This document shows positions 32,165 to 41,522 of a stretch of 64,000 nt of DNA, piece by piece. The first letter of the stretch is position 1. Each line of letters starts with the position of its first letter. The position numbers were made by a program, and so were the translations under genes. A model generated the notes under the pieces. The model was given only the letters and a program-made list of their open reading frames with translations. It did no database searches and was not told the DNA's origin. Origin of the DNA: Symbiodinium natans (taxonomy: Eukaryota; Sar; Dinophyceae; Suessiales; Symbiodiniaceae); NCBI GenBank assembly GCA_905221605.1, contig CAJNDS010002099.1:188001-252000 (forward strand), in the 5' to 3' direction.

Positions 32165-33184
32165 TCACTTCTTGCCGAGCTTGCCGAAGGAGTAGGACAT
32201 GCCGGCACCCACCACGAAGGCTCCGGCGATGGCGTTCCCGATGGTCACAGGGATGAGGTTCTTGATCAGAATATCCCACAACGTGAGCGGTGCGCCCGAG
32301 AAAAGCCCGGCCGGCAGGATGAACATGTTGGCCACGGAGTGCTCAAAGCCGATGGCGATGAACATGGAGATCGGGAACCAGACTCCCACCATCTTGCCCG
32401 ACAGATCCTTGGCCATCGTGCAGAGCCAGACCGCCATGCACACCAGCCAGTTGCACATGATCCCCTTCACCACCGTCTGGCCAAAAGTCGAGCCGCACTT
32501 CTTCATCACCGTGTGGACGGCCATATCAGCTGCCCCGGCCGTGAACAGGCCCGTGTATCGGGCAACGACATCAATCAACAAGCAGCCGCAGATGTTGGCG
32601 ACATAGGCAATGCACCAGTTTCGCACCAGATCCTTCACCTTGCACTTGCCCTCATAGACGCCAATCGCCATCGTTGCTGAGTTGCCAGTGAAGAGCTGCC
32701 CTCCAGTCTGGAGGACCAACAGCAAGTTGATCGGGAAAAGGGCGGCGAAGATGGCTTTCTGGTTGATGAACTCATGCGTGACGTTGCCGCCGATGACGAG
32801 CGACAGTAGACCTGCCATGCCCACGTAGCAACCACCCATGAATCCCGCGTGGAAGGTCTTCAGCCACGCCTGGTCCCGCAGATACTCCGACTTGTCCACA
32901 ATCTCCTGGTACGTCTCCTGTGGCGAAGCCACCACGGCAGTGGACGGCCCCTCCCCTGCTGCCCGTCGAACTCCGCCGCCCCTTCGCTGCTTGCGCCAAC
33001 GAAGGGCACCGGCCACAGTGAACGTCGCCGCCATGGACGTAAGGGCATACTTCACGGAGGGGTCCTCGGAGTAGCCGTTCACGAATGGCTGCCCGCGGGA
33101 CTTTGCGGCGGCATCGGCGCGTGCCTCCAGGGTGGGCAGTGCCGGCTTGGTGGCGACCACGAAGGCGGGTGCGGAGAGTGCCAT
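32165..33184 (-). CDS. Formate/nitrite transporter (FNT/NirC/NAR1-like), copy 1
   Basis: A single-exon gene of 339 residues. FNT hallmarks are QLFTGN (163-168, the omega-loop/TGN motif), CNWLVCMAVW (244-253) and GFEHSVANMF (279-288), with H282 the central pore His. Hydrophobic segments match six helices from about residue 110. FNT pentamers pass formate, nitrite or related monovalent anions. Bacterial members have about 270-285 residues; here an extra N-terminal 85-95 residues carry a hydrophobic stretch (46-60) and an Arg-rich patch (62-74), suggesting plastid targeting. A role like algal NAR1 in bringing nitrite to plastid nitrite reductase is likely but inferred. It differs from copy 2 at E90D, C119A, V268I, I307T, G328S and at the C-terminus. 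It is the 3'-most copy. The long antisense frames inside it are GC-bias shadows. Confidence 0.92.
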   Translation of the reverse strand: MALSAPAFVVATKPALPTLEARADAAAKSRGQPFVNGYSEDPSVKYALTSMAATFTVAGALRWRKQRRGGGVRRAAGEGPSTAVVASPQETYQEIVDKSEYLRDQAWLKTFHAGFMGGCYVGMAGLLSLVIGGNVTHEFINQKAIFAALFPINLLLVLQTGGQLFTGNSATMAIGVYEGKCKVKDLVRNWCIAYVANICGCLLIDVVARYTGLFTAGAADMAVHTVMKKCGSTFGQTVVKGIMCNWLVCMAVWLCTMAKDLSGKMVGVWFPISMFIAIGFEHSVANMFILPAGLFSGAPLTLWDILIKNLIPVTIGNAIAGAFVVGAGMSYSFGKLGKK

Positions 33185-33414
33185 GCTGATCGTCTAGCTG
33201 TGCTGCTTCTGCTCTGCAGCGTGTCCAAAGGAAGCAACAAACAACAGACGAATGATGAAAGAGCACTGATCGAATAGCTCATATAACTCTAACACTACTA
33301 GAAGCGGCCACTCATACAAGAAGTCTGAAAGCCTCTACTGCCAACGGCACGGACATGTTCAGGAAGGATGCGATTGAACACGCTGAGCCCGTACATACCT
33401 GTCATTCAAGACCG

Positions 33415-33471
33415 AAACCCTAAACCCTAAACCCTAAACCCTAAACCCTAAACCCTAAACCCTAAACCCTA
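33415..33471 (+). repeat. CCCTAAA block inserted in the copy 1-2 spacer
   Basis: Eight CCCTAAA units. The flanking spacer aligns on both sides with the spacer between copies 2 and 3, which lacks the block: the CTGATTTT-TCATC-GTAGG phrase follows it here and CTGATTTT-CATCGGCAGG occurs at 34918 without it. The block is therefore an insertion younger than the duplication, or was lost cleanly from the other spacer. Confidence 0.85.
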
Positions 33472-33668
33472 GAAAGGCAGGGGCTGATTTTGTCATCAGT
33501 AGGCGCACTCGCAGTCTGGGTCTAGGAGTATAGGCCATAGCCAGCCAGCCAATCCCAAGTAGCTTGCTATCTGGGGCTGCCACAAACTCATGGAGAAAAG
33601 AATAGCAATACAAATATATGTTCAAATGATTCAAATTGCACTCCACAAAATTGCAAATTAACCACGCC

Positions 33669-34691
33669 TCACTTCTTTTGGCCGAGCTTACCGAAGGAGT
33701 AGGACATGCTGGCACCCACCACGAAGGCTCCGGCGATGGCGTTCCCGATGGTCACAGGGATAAGGTTCTTGGTCAGAATATCCCACAACGTGAGCGGTGC
33801 GCCCGAGAAAAGCCCGGCCGGCAGGATGAACATGTTGGCCACGGAGTGCTCAAAGCCGATGGCGATGAACATGGAGATCGGGAACCAGATTCCCACCATC
33901 TTGCCCGACAGATCCTTGGCCATCGTGCAGAGCCAGACCGCCATGCACACCAGCCAGTTGCACATGATCCCCTTCACCACCGTCTGGCCAAAAGTCGAGC
34001 CGCACTTCTTCATCACCGTGTGGACGGCCATATCAGCTGCCCCGGCCGTGAACAGGCCCGTGTATCGGGCAACGACATCAATCAACAAGCAGCCGCAGAT
34101 GTTGGCGACGTAGGCAATGCACCAGTTTCGCACCAGATCCTTCACCTTGCACTTGCCCTCATAGACGCCAATCGCCATCGTTGCTGAGTTGCCAGTGAAG
34201 AGCTGCCCTCCAGTCTGGAGGACCAACAGCAAGTTGATCGGGAAAAGGGCGGCGAAGATGGCTTTCTGGTTGATGAACTCATGCGTGACGTTGCCGCCGA
34301 TGACGAGCGACAGTAGACCTGCCATGCCTACGTAGGCACCACCCATGAATCCTGCGTGGAAGGTCTTCAGCCACGCCTGGTCTCGCAGGTACTCCGACTT
34401 GTCCACAATCTCCTGGTACGTATCCTGAGGCGAAGCCACCACAGCAGTGGACGGCCCCTCCCCTGCTGCCCGTCGAACTCCGCCGCCCCTTCGCTGCTTG
34501 CGCCAACGAAGGGCGCCGGCGACAGTGAACGTGGCCGCCATGGACGTAAGGGCATACTTCACGGAGGGGTCCTCGGAGTAGCCGTTCACAAAAGGCTGCC
34601 CGCGGGACTTTGCGGCGGCATCGGCGCGTGCCTCCAGGGTGGGCAGTGCCGGCTTGGTGGCGACCACGAAGGCGGGTGCGGAGAGAGCCAT
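33669..34691 (-). CDS. Formate/nitrite transporter (FNT/NirC/NAR1-like), copy 2
   Basis: 340 residues, near-identical to copy 1, with all FNT motifs intact (LFTGN, CNWLVC, GFEHSVANM). Private residues are D90, A119, I268, T307 and S328, and the C-terminus reads GKLGQKK. The change C119A falls in the first membrane helix and T307/S328 in the last helices; all are conservative. The 5' flank (34692-34880) is clearly homologous to that of copy 1, including the CTGCTTCTGCTCTGCAG phrase, which contains a pyrimidine-rich CTGCAG acceptor suitable for trans-splicing on this strand. Spacers to its neighbours are 484 and 384 bases. Confidence 0.92.
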   Translation of the reverse strand: MALSAPAFVVATKPALPTLEARADAAAKSRGQPFVNGYSEDPSVKYALTSMAATFTVAGALRWRKQRRGGGVRRAAGEGPSTAVVASPQDTYQEIVDKSEYLRDQAWLKTFHAGFMGGAYVGMAGLLSLVIGGNVTHEFINQKAIFAALFPINLLLVLQTGGQLFTGNSATMAIGVYEGKCKVKDLVRNWCIAYVANICGCLLIDVVARYTGLFTAGAADMAVHTVMKKCGSTFGQTVVKGIMCNWLVCMAVWLCTMAKDLSGKMVGIWFPISMFIAIGFEHSVANMFILPAGLFSGAPLTLWDILTKNLIPVTIGNAIAGAFVVGASMSYSFGKLGQKK

Positions 34692-35075
34692 GCTGATCGT
34701 CTAGCTGTGCTGCTTCTGCTCTGCAGCGTGTCCAAGGGAAGCAACAAACAACAGCCGAATGATGAAAGTGCACTGATCGAATAGAACATATAGCTCTAAC
34801 ACTACTAGAAGCGGCCGCTCTTACAAGAAGTTTGCGAGCCTCTACCGCCAGCGGCAGGGACATGTCCAAAGAAGATGTGATGCAACACGCTGAGCCTCTA
34901 CAGATCTTTCACGCGTCTGATTTTCATCGGCAGGCGCGCTCACAGTGTGGGTGTAGGAGTAGCCGCAATCTCGTAGGAAAAAGATAGCAATGCAAACAAA
35001 TCTTCAAATGATTCAAATTGCACTCCACGAAGTGGAAGCAACTGGTGTGCCGCCACCTTGCAAAACCACAATGCT

Positions 35076-36101
35076 TCACTCATCTTTCTTGCCGAGCTTG
35101 CCGAAGGAGTAGGACATGCCGGCACCCACCACGAAGGCTCCGGCGATGGCGTTCCCGATGGTCACAGGGATGAGGTTCTTGATCAGAATATCCCACAACG
35201 TGAGCGGTGCGCCCGAGAAAAGCCCGGCCGGCAGGATGAACATGTTGGCCACGGAGTGCTCAAAGCCGATGGCGATGAACATGGAGATCGGGAACCAGAC
35301 TCCCACCATCTTGCCCGACAGGTCCTTGGCCATCGTGCAGAGCCAGACCGCCATGCACACCAGCCAGTTGCACATGATCCCCTTCACCACCGTCTGGCCA
35401 AAAGTCGAGCCGCACTTCTTCATCACTGTGTGAATGGCCATATCAGCTGCCCCTGCCGTGAACATGCCCGTGTATCGGGCAACGACATCAATCAACAAGC
35501 AGCCGCAGATGTTGGCGACATAGGCAATGCACCAGTTTCGCACCAGATCCTTCACCTTGCACTTGCCCTCATAGACGCCAATCGCCATCGTTGCTGAGTT
35601 GCCAGTGAAGAGCTGCCCTCCAGTCTGGAGGACCAAGAGCAAGTTGATCGGGAAAAGGGCAGCGAAGATGGCTTTCTGGTTGATGAACTCATGCGTGACG
35701 TTGCCGCCGATGACGAGCGACAGTAGACCTGCCATGCCCACGTAGCAACCACCCATGAATCCCGCGTGGAAGGTCTTCAGCCACGCCTGGTCCCGCAGAT
35801 ACTCCGACTTGTCCACAATCTCCTGGTACGTCTCCTGTGGCGAAGCCACCACAGCAGTGGACGGCCCCTCCCCTGCTGCCCGTCGAACTCCGCCGCCCCT
35901 TCGCTGCTTGCGCCAACGAAGGGCGCCGGCGACAGTGAAAGTCGCCGCCATGCACGTAAGGGCATACTTCACAGAGGGGTCCTCGGAGTAGCCGTTCACA
36001 AATGGCTGCCCGCGGGACTTTGCGGCGGCATCGGCGCGTGCCTCCAGGGTGGGCAGTGCCGGCTTGGTGGCGACCACGAAGGCGGGTGCGGAGAGAGCCA
36101 T
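35076..36101 (-). CDS. Formate/nitrite transporter (FNT/NirC/NAR1-like), copy 3 (5'-most)
   Basis: 341 residues. It shares E90, C119, V268, I307 and G328 with copy 1, but has private C50, M213 and I223 and a two-residue C-terminal extension (GKKDE). All FNT motifs are present. Its 5' flank (36102-36330) is unrelated to those of copies 1 and 2, so it marks the upstream edge of the duplicated unit; if the array is transcribed as one unit, this flank would hold the promoter. No TATA or known dinoflagellate promoter element can be named with confidence. Its 3' flank (TGGTGTGCCGCCA phrase) resembles that of copy 1, not copy 2. Confidence 0.92.
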   Translation of the reverse strand: MALSAPAFVVATKPALPTLEARADAAAKSRGQPFVNGYSEDPSVKYALTCMAATFTVAGALRWRKQRRGGGVRRAAGEGPSTAVVASPQETYQEIVDKSEYLRDQAWLKTFHAGFMGGCYVGMAGLLSLVIGGNVTHEFINQKAIFAALFPINLLLVLQTGGQLFTGNSATMAIGVYEGKCKVKDLVRNWCIAYVANICGCLLIDVVARYTGMFTAGAADMAIHTVMKKCGSTFGQTVVKGIMCNWLVCMAVWLCTMAKDLSGKMVGVWFPISMFIAIGFEHSVANMFILPAGLFSGAPLTLWDILIKNLIPVTIGNAIAGAFVVGAGMSYSFGKLGKKDE

Positions 36102-36660
36102 GCTTCTTCACTGGCTGCTCAAGCTGTGCGTCTTCCCCTTGAGTATATAGCTTCTATGTGCGGCGGCAGGATACTGTGCTGTCACGACAAAAAACGGCCT
36201 CCTGGTGTGCTGGCTGCTTGGGACACATATTAGCACACGGGGGCTTTTCCTTCTCGACCGCGCTCTGTACAGCTTGTCCGTGAAGGTGCCGAAGCCCGAA
36301 CACACTTGGCATCACCTTCTATGGTACGTGGGTTTAGGGTTTAGGGTTTAGGGTCATTGACAATTCTGCCACTTTCAGCACAACTCTCCCTTCGTAGCAC
36401 CTCCGACTTGATCTGACGAACTCTGTACATTCCGGGCGGAGCTCAGACCCGGCACAAAGGCATGCTGCGCAGCTATTCTAGCTATTCCTTGCTTCTCCCA
36501 TAACCAGAGGAAAATGGTTAAACTTTAACATTCCTACTAAACAAGGAAACCCAAAAAGTCTAAAGTTCAACTAAAGGCGAAGTAAGATCTTCTTCGAATC
36601 TTCCGGGACATTTCGCACTACCATCTTGCACATCTTGCAACCCATAAGCTAGCAGTTGCC

Positions 36661-36738
36661 AGTACTTGTGGCAGGAAACACCCTAAACCCTAAACCCTAA
36701 ACCCTAAACCCTAAACCCTCAACCCTAAACCCTAAACC
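36661..36738 (+). repeat. (CCCTAAA)n block
   Basis: Nine units, one CCCTCAA. First sizeable block upstream of the transporter array; faced by a TTTAGGG/TTTGGGG block at 36855-36903. Confidence 0.88.
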
Positions 36739-37075
36739 GCAAGGGGTTCGTCGCAACAGCGGTCATATCTTCTCGGGGTGTCACAGCAACAGCTAAAGCA
36801 GCTAGGCAGATCAAGGGCCAAGGGGCGCTAGCTGTGTCAACTCAATCACTATCGGGTTTAGGGTTTGGGGTTTGGGGTTTGGGGTTTAGGGTTTAGGGTT
36901 TAGGTCGAATCCCAACCCTTCAAAACAATCGCGAACCCTCGCGCGCGGCTGGAAATCAGGGATCGCTCCCTGTCACTTGGCTCAGACATGCTTCCGCCTC
37001 CGGCGTGGTTCGTCAGTCCCGAAGCCGGTTGTGCTTCATTGAAGGTATTTGATCGCGGGAGTAGGGTTGTGTGTC

Positions 37076-37190
37076 ATGTATGCTTTGATGGAACAGCTTC
37101 TGAGGCGTCAGAAACAACTTCAGCGAAAACGAAGGCCTTGTGAAGCTTGGAAGATTGTCGCTGCAAAGTTCGGGAGCGCAAAACAAGTAC
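37076..37190 (+). CDS. Weak exon candidate
   Basis: Reads ALMEQLLRRQKQLQRKRRPC then EAWKIVAAKFGSAKQ before a GTACAA donor at 37190-37195. Basic helix followed by an amphipathic segment. It sits between two telomere-type blocks; no family recognised. Confidence 0.22.
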
Positions 37191-37497
37191 AAACGAAATG
37201 GAATCAATGGAACTCTCATTTGCGATTTTCATTCTGGTGCATTTGTCTTCTGTCACTGTCAATACCCATTGCCAGTTCGCACTCACCTACTCACCAGCCT
37301 CCTACACAATAAGCCCTGGACCCTAAACCCTAAACCCTAAATCCGAAACCCTAAACCCTAAACCCTAAGCCCTAAACCCCAAACCCTAAACCCTCACAGA
37401 AGAATTCAGACTTGATGGCCTGAACTGCAGGATGATCAAGAAGTGCCTTCACCTCTCGAAAGATTCCGGGCGACGCGGGGCTTGGGGCGTCGTACTG

Positions 37498-37660
37498 GTT
37501 CTGGTTTTAGGGGTTTAGGGGTTTAGAGATTTAGGGTTTAGGGTTTAGGGCTGAGGGTTTAGGGGATTAGGGTTTTCGGGTTTAGGGCTTGGGGTTTCGG
37601 GGGATAGTGGTTTTAGGGTTTGGGGCTTAGGAAAGTTCAGGGTTTAGGGGGTTCGAGTGT
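37498..37660 (-). repeat. Decayed TTTAGGG block
   Basis: Irregular units (TTTAGGGG, TTTCGGG, CTTGGGG, TTTTAGGG), evidently older or more mutated than the neighbouring perfect blocks. Confidence 0.75.
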
Positions 37661-37797
37661 GGAGGGATTTGGGTAGTCATGGATCACGGCTTCAGCGGTA
37701 GAAATGGTAAATGTCTCTGGTCTCTCCTCAACGTGCAGGGCTACGTGGTGGTGGGACATATTGCTCTCGGTCCAATCCAGAAAACAAAATCGGGTCA

Positions 37798-37893
37798 AAT
37801 CCTAAACCCTATAAACCCTATAAACCCTAAACCCTAAACCCTACACCCTACACTCTACACCCTACACCCTAAACCCTAAAAACCCTAAACCCA
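37798..37893 (+). repeat. (CCCTAAA)n block with CCCTACA variants
   Basis: About twelve units including a run of CCCTACA/CTCTACA, another locally homogenised variant. Confidence 0.85.
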
Positions 37894-38655
37894 CAGGTGC
37901 ACTGCGCAAAGTCTGTATGGACTCCTTGTGCAATCTGATGACCGAGCCATCTGATGTTCCATCTGTCGGATGTCTTGATGCATTGGTGCAAAAGCCCTTA
38001 GTTGTCCAGCAACTTGGGGGAATTAGAGGTTAACCTTTGGGACTATAAGGGGATTATATTACCCCAAAAAGGTTAAAGGTTACCTACTCTACTACTAGGA
38101 ACCCCTTAAGAACCCTTGCAAACCCTTAAAGCCCTGAGCAAAACCTTCACAACCCCGCTAAAACCCTCAAAACTAAATCCCTTTAAGAACTGAAAGGAAG
38201 GCCTTAACAAAAACCCTTGAAGCCTGTAAGCCCTAAGATTGCATCCGGTGAGGCTCCCACGTTGGCGACCTGATTTTTCGTCCTCGGCTTGCGGGTCGCA
38301 ACTTGCGAGCAGCGGTTTAGGGCTTCGGGTTCCCTAAACCCTAAACCCTAAACCCTATACCCTAAAGCCGAAACCCTACACCCCAAATTCAGTCACCACG
38401 CTGTAAACATTCAGGGATTGCTGGGCATAGATGGAGGTGTCCCGGTTGGGGGGAGTTCCTACGTAAACAGCAGCCAGCAGTCGAGTATTTTGGAGGAGGG
38501 GGTACTTATTTGCTGGGTTCATACGCCCCAAGAAAGTGTACATCATTATCCCCAAAAGTGTGCAGCGTACTCATTCAGCTCTTCAGGGTATATTACCGGG
38601 GCAAGAACTAAACAGACCTGTGCTGACGTCGCGCATGCCACAGAAAGCGGGAAAC

Positions 38656-38774
38656 ACCCTAAAACCCTAAAACCCTAAAACCCTAAAACCCTAAACCCTA
38701 AACCCTAAAACCCTAAAACCTAAAACCCTAAAACCCTAAAACCCTAAACCCTAAACCCTATACCCTAAACCCTG
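38656..38774 (+). repeat. Octamer (CCCTAAAA)n block
   Basis: Mostly 8-base CCCTAAAA units (about ten), mixed with 7-base CCCTAAA. The octamer is the telomere sequence of some green algae. Confidence 0.88.
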
Positions 38775-40649
38775 CAGCAGGGCGCTGGGGTGTCATTTCT
38801 TCTTTAAGAATCGGAAGTCAGGAGAGTGCCCGCCTTCTCCCACTCCTAACATGGGGGGGCTTCCGAAAATAGGGGGTACCCTGTCTGGGGCTCCCTTTAA
38901 GGGGATTCTCTCCTATTTGGGGTATAAAGGGGTTTAGGGTTTAGGGTTTAGGGTTTAGGGTTTAGGGGTACCCTTAACTTTTGGCAAAGACCCACATGCC
39001 GGCAGAAGACATGTCTGGCCGATGGCCAGCAACAAGGCCATCACCGAGCATGAACAGGCCTGAGCGGGCAAAAGAGAGGGTATATAGGGGCCTTAATAGT
39101 AATAGGGTTTGGGGGGCTGTTGCAGTAAAATAATGAAGCTCCGACCCCAAGCCAAGCAATGCAGGAGCCTGAAGAATTACCATCTCACTCATATCTCCTC
39201 ATAACCCCGGGTATCAGTACACTGTAACCCCAAAATATCCTAAGCTTCCCAAAGCATCCATGCCCGCAACGTCAGAACCCCATACTGCAAGCAGTCTGGC
39301 ACAGCCTAAACATGAACCCGCAACCCTAAACCCTAAACCCTAAACCCTACACCCTAAACCCCAAACCCTAAACCCCACTCTAAGCCCGGCCCGAGGCCGA
39401 GGCGTCGTGCCTTGCCCTCCTTCTGGCGGGTGAGACCCTCCTGTGATTCAGGGCTTCTTGGGGAAAGCTTCAGGGTTTCGAGTAGTTGTGCTGGGTTTCG
39501 AGGGGCTTGGGTTCGAAGATTTAACATTTAAGGGCTTAGGGGGCGAGGCTTTAGGGGATTTCGGGCTTGGCAGCTACCTGGCCTGTGGGGTTTTGGCTTT
39601 AGGGCTTAAGCTACAGCAGTCCAACCTGTGAGGTGCTGCGCCTACCCAACCAAAGACACGAGGGTTTAGGGTTTAGGGTTTAGGGGTTTAGGGGTTTAGG
39701 GGTTTAGGTTTAGGGATTTAGCTGCTTCTGCCGCGCTCAAAGTGGCCTTCTCATCTTGCAAGGCCGCAAGCGCCTTGGTGTCGGATTCGGGGTTTAGGGT
39801 CGAGGCCAAACCGTGAACCCATGATCCGAAGGGGAAAACAAATCCTTGCATCGGCATGGCATGGCAGTGTTCACTCCGACCTAACTGTGTCACTGCCTGT
39901 CGGGCTGACGTCCTGGGGATCTTAAGCCCTAAAATTTGTGAGCCTTATGCCCTGAAGCCCTAGAATTTCCAAACCTTAAACACGAATCCTGCATGAGTCG
40001 CACGCACCGACCGGAGTAGCATCGGAAAGCAAAAACTTAGGCTCCGTCGCAGGTCATGCTTGGGACCTTCGCAGGCGCTGAACAGGTCTTGGGGCTTCTG
40101 AAGGAGGATTGAACTTCACTAGATGTAACCCTAAGCCCTAAACCTTTATTCCCTTCCCACAAAAGTGGATTGAAGGCCTGTCACCGTGACCCTGAGTTGG
40201 TGCTCTACAGGAGCCGAGGAAGAAGCGGTTTAGGGTTTGCGGCTTTGAGTTTAGGGTTGTCTGAGCAAACGTCTTTAAACCCTAAACCCTAGACCCTAAT
40301 TCACCCTCAAGCCTTTCCCTGCGTCCAATGGGGCCCGGTCCATGTGATCAGGCTTCTATTTTAAGCCGACCTTGAAACCATGCATTCTGGCCTGCGGCTT
40401 AAGAGCCAAGGACACCCTAAACCCTCAACCTTAAACCCCTAAAACCCTCAACAGAACCTTGCCTTGCTGTGCACCCGTGTGCTACCCGCTGTATCTTCTG
40501 ACCGGCGTGCGATCTACTCCTGACACCCTCGTGTCACCACAACGCGTTACCTGGCACCAGCTGCCAACAGCAACGGCTAGGGTCCCGTCCGGCCCCTGCC
40601 CATGCTTCGAAGCTCGCACCTGACGCGGGGGAGAGAGACTTATACATAC

Positions 40650-40789
40650 CTTCAGCGGTTGCACTCAAGACAGACCAAGTCTTCTGCTCATCAAACGCAC
40701 AGTCTCTAAGCCGGCAATAGGAAAGCTCGTGACCACGTTGTCTGCGGTCCACCAATACATAGGCGTAAGTTTGATTTGAATGAGAAGAG
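40650..40789 (-). CDS. Candidate exon on minus strand
   Basis: Within a 123-codon open frame (40534-40905), the part up to a consensus GTATGT donor (minus strand, at 40649) reads like protein: QTYAYVLVDRRQRGHELSYC and DCAFDEQKTWSVLSATAE. The acceptor is probably the AG at 40790-40791. Beyond the donor the frame is Ser/Ala/Gly-rich and less convincing. Family not recognised. Confidence 0.35.
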
Positions 40790-41046
40790 CTCACTGTTTG
40801 GGGCGCTACATCAATCAACGTGACCTTAAACCCGAAACTTTTAGAGCGCTCCAACCCGCTTGAATCCTGAAGCCTGGACCTTCCCGACTTTGCCCTCAAA
40901 CTCAAACCCTGAATCCTAAACCCTAAGCCCTAAACCCTAAACCCTAAACCCCCTTGCGCCATGCCTCCCTTACGTGCTTTCAGTACAGGGCAACCTTGGG
41001 CCGCTGTGTGGCGGCTTGAGGGCCAATCAACGAGGCCCTGTATCAG

Positions 41047-41236
41047 ACTAAACCCTAAACCCCAAGCCCCAAACCCCAAACCCTAAACCCTAAACCCCAA
41101 ACCCCAAACCCCAAACCCCAAACCCCAAACCCCAAACCCCAAACCCCAAACCCCAAACCCCAAACCCCAAACCCTAAACCCTAAACCCTAAACAACCCTA
41201 AACCCTAAACCCTAAACCCTAAACCCTAAACCCTAC
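41047..41236 (+). repeat. CCCTAAA array with internal (CCCCAAA)n block
   Basis: The outer parts are CCCTAAA; the centre (about 41094-41172) is eleven consecutive CCCCAAA units. The switch is sharp on both sides. Confidence 0.92.
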
Positions 41237-41340
41237 ACTTCGCTGAATCCTTCAACCCTCGCAGGCCTTGGTGCCGGTCACACCTCGGCCCATGGGATGA
41301 GGTGTTGAGAGCTTTAAGGCTCAGCAAAGGGAAGTTGCAT

Positions 41341-41522
41341 GGGTTTAGGGTTTAGGGTTTCGGGTTTAGGGTTTAGGGTTTAGGGTTTAGGGTTAAGGGT
41401 TTAGGGTTTAGGGTTTAGGGTTTACGGTTTAGGGTTTAGGGTTTAAGGTTTAGTTAGGGTTTAGGGTTTAGGGTTTAGGGTTTAGAGTTTAGGGTTAAGG
41501 GTTTAGGGTTTAGGGTTAGGGC
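41341..41522 (-). repeat. Long (TTTAGGG)n array
   Basis: About 25 units, including TTAAGGG, TTTACGG and TTTAGAG variants. It faces the CCCTAAA array at 41047-41236 across 105 bases of unique DNA, giving a large inverted arrangement. Confidence 0.92.

Noticed and set aside
32135-32680. Long plus-strand frames antisense to the transporter genes (also at 33636, 35058 and 35766)
   Set aside because: They recur in all three copies because the sense genes are conserved and GC-rich at third positions; His/Arg/Gly-rich products have no domain features.
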